Positions 5,970 to 7,533 of a stretch of 7,533 bases of DNA are shown piece after piece. Under the pieces are notes generated by a model. It was not told the DNA's origin. It made no database searches and was given only the letters and a program-made list of their open reading frames with translations. Origin of the DNA: Candidatus Dadabacteria bacterium (GTDB lineage: Bacteria; Desulfobacterota_D; UBA1144; Nemesobacterales; UBA2774); assembly GCA_030632765.1 (NCBI GenBank), contig DAOVUC010000076.1, forward strand, positions 1-7,533. Reading direction: 5' to 3'. Made by a program: the position numbers and the translations under genes. The first letter of the stretch is position 1, and every line of letters starts with the position of its first letter.

Positions 5970-6734
5970 ATGGCAAAATCAATAAGAAATAAGGTTAGTG
6001 TTTTATTATTAGGAATTGTAGCACTTTCTGTTTTAACACTTTGCATTAGTTATGCAGAAAGGGCTGAAGCTGCTTTTCAGTATAACTCCTCAGAAATAGC
6101 CTATCTTCAAAAACTAAACCCGATACTGACCGAACTATCACAGTTGGGATTAAAAGTCAGCAAGACTGCCATTGGTCTTCAGTCGGAACCCGAAGAAACA
6201 TGCTCCAATGAATTTGGCTTCTACCAGGGCATAGTGATATCTTTACGTAACCGCTTAAATTCCCTCACCCCACCGCCTAGGATCAGAGCCATACATATAA
6301 AATCTTTAGAGGGGCTGAGCGACTATTTAACGGGGCTTAACATTTATGGCTCGTCATGTGTGGATAAAGACTACGCTATGAAGTCAAAGTTGGTAAACAG
6401 AGGAACTGAATATCTGACTAAAGCCGACCAGACAATAATTTCAGTAAACGATTTAATTGCCAACCCCGATCTCATACCGACTCATACGTCCTCTGTTGAT
6501 CAGATTAATGAATGGTGTGGCGCAAAGTGGGCAAATAATTACAAAATGCAAGAACACTGCGTACAGACCCAGACAGAGGCTCAAACAAAGCTCACTTATA
6601 TGCTTCGGATGAATCCACTAGGGACTCCGGGAAGAAAGGCAATACTTGACTGCAGCTCGTTATGGAAAGATAAATCAGGCTCACAAAACTACAGGATGAT
6701 AGTTTTCTGCGCTCAGAATCAATTGGGGAAATAA
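5970..6734 (+). CDS. Secreted six-cysteine protein of unknown function
   Basis: I do not recognise a named family. The 254-residue product begins with a type I signal peptide: basic n-region (K3, R6, K8), hydrophobic core 9-27, and AEA (32-34) before a likely cut at A35 or F36. The mature part starts with a predicted helical section (about 40-160) containing LTPPPRIRAIHIKSLEGL (99-116) and cysteines C78 and C130. The C-terminal quarter holds two diverged copies of one motif: C183-x3-W187...NYKM-x3-C197-VQTQ and C228-x3-W232...NYRM-x3-C247-AQNQ. The second copy has five extra residues between W and NY. Six mature cysteines could form three disulfides, probably in the periplasm. A strong Shine-Dalgarno (5955-5961) fixes the start. 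A STAS-like gene follows after 38 nt. Confidence 0.82.
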   Translation: MAKSIRNKVSVLLLGIVALSVLTLCISYAERAEAAFQYNSSEIAYLQKLNPILTELSQLGLKVSKTAIGLQSEPEETCSNEFGFYQGIVISLRNRLNSLTPPPRIRAIHIKSLEGLSDYLTGLNIYGSSCVDKDYAMKSKLVNRGTEYLTKADQTIISVNDLIANPDLIPTHTSSVDQINEWCGAKWANNYKMQEHCVQTQTEAQTKLTYMLRMNPLGTPGRKAILDCSSLWKDKSGSQNYRMIVFCAQNQLGK

Positions 6735-6772
6735 AGCCGGAAGCTATTATTATCAAATAAGTGAGGTGAGAT

Positions 6773-7132
6773 ATGATAGGGATAATCCCTTTTGAAGAAG
6801 GGAATATAATAGGATTTCGCCTAAACGGCAGAATCGAAGATGAAGAGTTTGACCAGATTACCGAGAAGATTGAGGAAATGCTAAAACATTACGACAAGCT
6901 CCGCATTTATGCTGAAATAGAAGAGATTGGAGGAATGTCGGTCAATACGCTTATGAAAGACATACACTTCAAGCTCAAACACTGGCGGAACTTTGAGAAA
7001 GAAGCGGTCGTGTCAGACAAGGGGTGGCTCGAAAGCTGGATAGCAGTAGCAGATAAGATCTTTCCTAGTATAGAAATCAAACATTTCAACACAAACGAAG
7101 TAGAAAAAGCTAAGGAATGGCTCAAAGAATAA
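6773..7132 (+). CDS. SpoIIAA/STAS-like small cytoplasmic protein
   Basis: This 119-residue soluble protein shows the pattern of the SpoIIAA-like (STAS/SEC14-type) family. It has an N-terminal strand pair ending in LNGRIEDEEF (17-26), a helix, the strand LRIYAEIEEIGG (43-54), an HWRNFEKEAVVSD block (70-82) with a following GWLESW, and a closing helix with EKAKEWLKE (111-119). Members occur widely as small stand-alone proteins with no settled biochemical role; lipid or partner-protein binding has been suggested by fold. No phosphorylatable serine motif of true SpoIIAA anti-sigma antagonists is evident. A GAGGTGA Shine-Dalgarno (6763-6769) precedes the ATG closely. The 38-nt gap from the secreted-protein gene, with no terminator, supports one operon. 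Confidence 0.8.
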   Translation: MIGIIPFEEGNIIGFRLNGRIEDEEFDQITEKIEEMLKHYDKLRIYAEIEEIGGMSVNTLMKDIHFKLKHWRNFEKEAVVSDKGWLESWIAVADKIFPSIEIKHFNTNEVEKAKEWLKE

Positions 7133-7376
7133 AACGTTTTCTGGATGATACTTATACAAAGTTTTGAGATCTATTTGCTACAAATGCGTTATTGTCAATG
7201 ACAAAAAAGAGTTAGCCTTCCTTGATTTATTTGCAATTTTATCTAACACTAGAAATTTATTTAAATCTTATGTAATATAGGTAACTTACCAATTATAATT
7301 CCTTATCTTACAGAGGGTGGGTAGTAAAATATTATTGGACACCTGAACTCATATAAAAGTATATGGTGTTAATAAA
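7133..7376 (+). promoter_or_regulatory. Non-coding gap with candidate promoter and operator for the downstream binding-protein gene
   Basis: No gene or clear terminator is visible. The stop of the STAS-like gene runs into the weak palindrome AAAACGTTTT (7131-7140). A 13-bp dyad TTGTC-AAT-GACAA (7192-7204) follows but has no T-run. Near the right end an 11-bp dyad GGTAA-C-TTACC (7280-7290) lies just before a perfect TATAAT (7294-7299), in the position of a -35/-10 spacer. Transcription from it would start near 7306, about 70 nt before the next ATG. No good -35 accompanies it, so activator dependence or chance are both open. Confidence 0.35.
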
Positions 7377-7533
7377 ATGCTACATATTATGAAAAATAAG
7401 AACTCAATCTTAATAATTATCATTTGTATTTTTTTAATACCTCAAATTAATGCACTAGCTGAAGACAATGGGGATTTAACAATAGGCATGTCTTCAGCAT
7501 TTAGCGGTCCTGCCAAGGAGCTTGGAATAAATA
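7377..7533 (+). CDS. Periplasmic substrate-binding protein, branched-chain amino acid type (partial, 3' end missing)
   Basis: The first 52 codons are in the window. A signal peptide (basic NKN at 7-9, a hydrophobic run with four consecutive isoleucines and ending near residue 22, and ALA at 26-28 before a likely cut at E29) leads into DLTIGMSSAFSGPAKELG. That is the characteristic first strand and loop of type I periplasmic binding proteins of the LivJ/LivK (Peripla_BP_6) group, where the Ser-Gly-Pro loop contacts ligand. Such proteins serve ABC transporters or act as sensor input domains; the ligand cannot be told from this fragment. The start at 7377 is preferred because GGTG (7365-7368) lies 8 nt upstream. 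An in-frame ATG at 7389 has no ribosome-binding site at a useful distance. Confidence 0.8.
   Translation, partial: MLHIMKNKNSILIIIICIFLIPQINALAEDNGDLTIGMSSAFSGPAKELGIN

Noticed and set aside
5970..6080. Lipoprotein signal with Cys25 in the secreted protein
   Set aside because: The residue before Cys25 is Leu and the segment LTLC does not fit a lipobox (Gly, Ala or Ser is needed before Cys). AEA at 32-34 gives a better type I cleavage site.
6907..7125. Minus-strand open frame of 72 codons opposite the STAS-like gene
   Set aside because: Its serine-rich, low-information translation is opposite a gene with a clear family pattern and a strong ribosome site.
7192..7204. TTGTC-AAT-GACAA dyad as a terminator for the STAS-like operon
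   Set aside because: The stem is 5 bp with a 3-nt loop and is followed by A residues, not T residues, in the direction of transcription. It may at most be a protein site.

Overview
The window reads as bacterial chromosome, moderately AT-rich, densely coding on both strands and with no mobile element, CRISPR array, tRNA or rRNA that I can see. Housekeeping genes (recO, argJ, pyrD, ychF) occupy the left half. A soluble glycosyltransferase, a small secreted-protein operon and the start of a periplasmic binding protein occupy the right half. Type I signal peptides and a class 2 (quinone-type) dihydroorotate dehydrogenase suit a Gram-negative-type, respiring bacterium. The phylum cannot be fixed from the sequence alone.

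Layout. Positions 78-1969 (+) hold recO and argJ, which share an ATGA stop/start overlap and so are translationally coupled. They run tail to tail, with only 4 bp between stop codons, into a leftward pair read from 4167 down to 1974: ychF, then pyrD, overlapping by 8 nt. Upstream on the same (-) strand, at 4308-5591, lies a GT-A fold glycosyltransferase that resembles single-step glucosylglycerate (or mannosylglycerate) synthases, which make compatible solutes. A 378-bp AT-rich intergenic region (5592-5969) separates it from a divergent rightward operon. That operon encodes a secreted six-cysteine protein of unknown function (5970-6734) and a SpoIIAA/STAS-like cytoplasmic protein (6773-7132). 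After a 244-bp non-coding gap, a third rightward gene starts at 7377 and runs off the window. It encodes a signal peptide followed by the N-terminus of a branched-chain-amino-acid-type periplasmic binding protein.

Most notable points. (1) An exact sigma-54 core promoter (TGGCAC-N5-TTGC) lies upstream of the glycosyltransferase and points at it. An extended -10 promoter sits about 35 bp nearer the gene, and several dyads lie upstream where an enhancer-binding activator could act. This suggests that solute synthesis is under dual, possibly nitrogen- or stress-linked, control. (2) The secreted protein carries two diverged copies of a C-x3-W...N-Y-[KR]-M-x3-C-x-Q-x-Q motif. (3) PyrD keeps its catalytic and FMN residues but has lost two residues that normally line the quinone site. 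(4) pyrD has no Shine-Dalgarno sequence and may be read from a very short leader, using an extended -10 inside the end of ychF.
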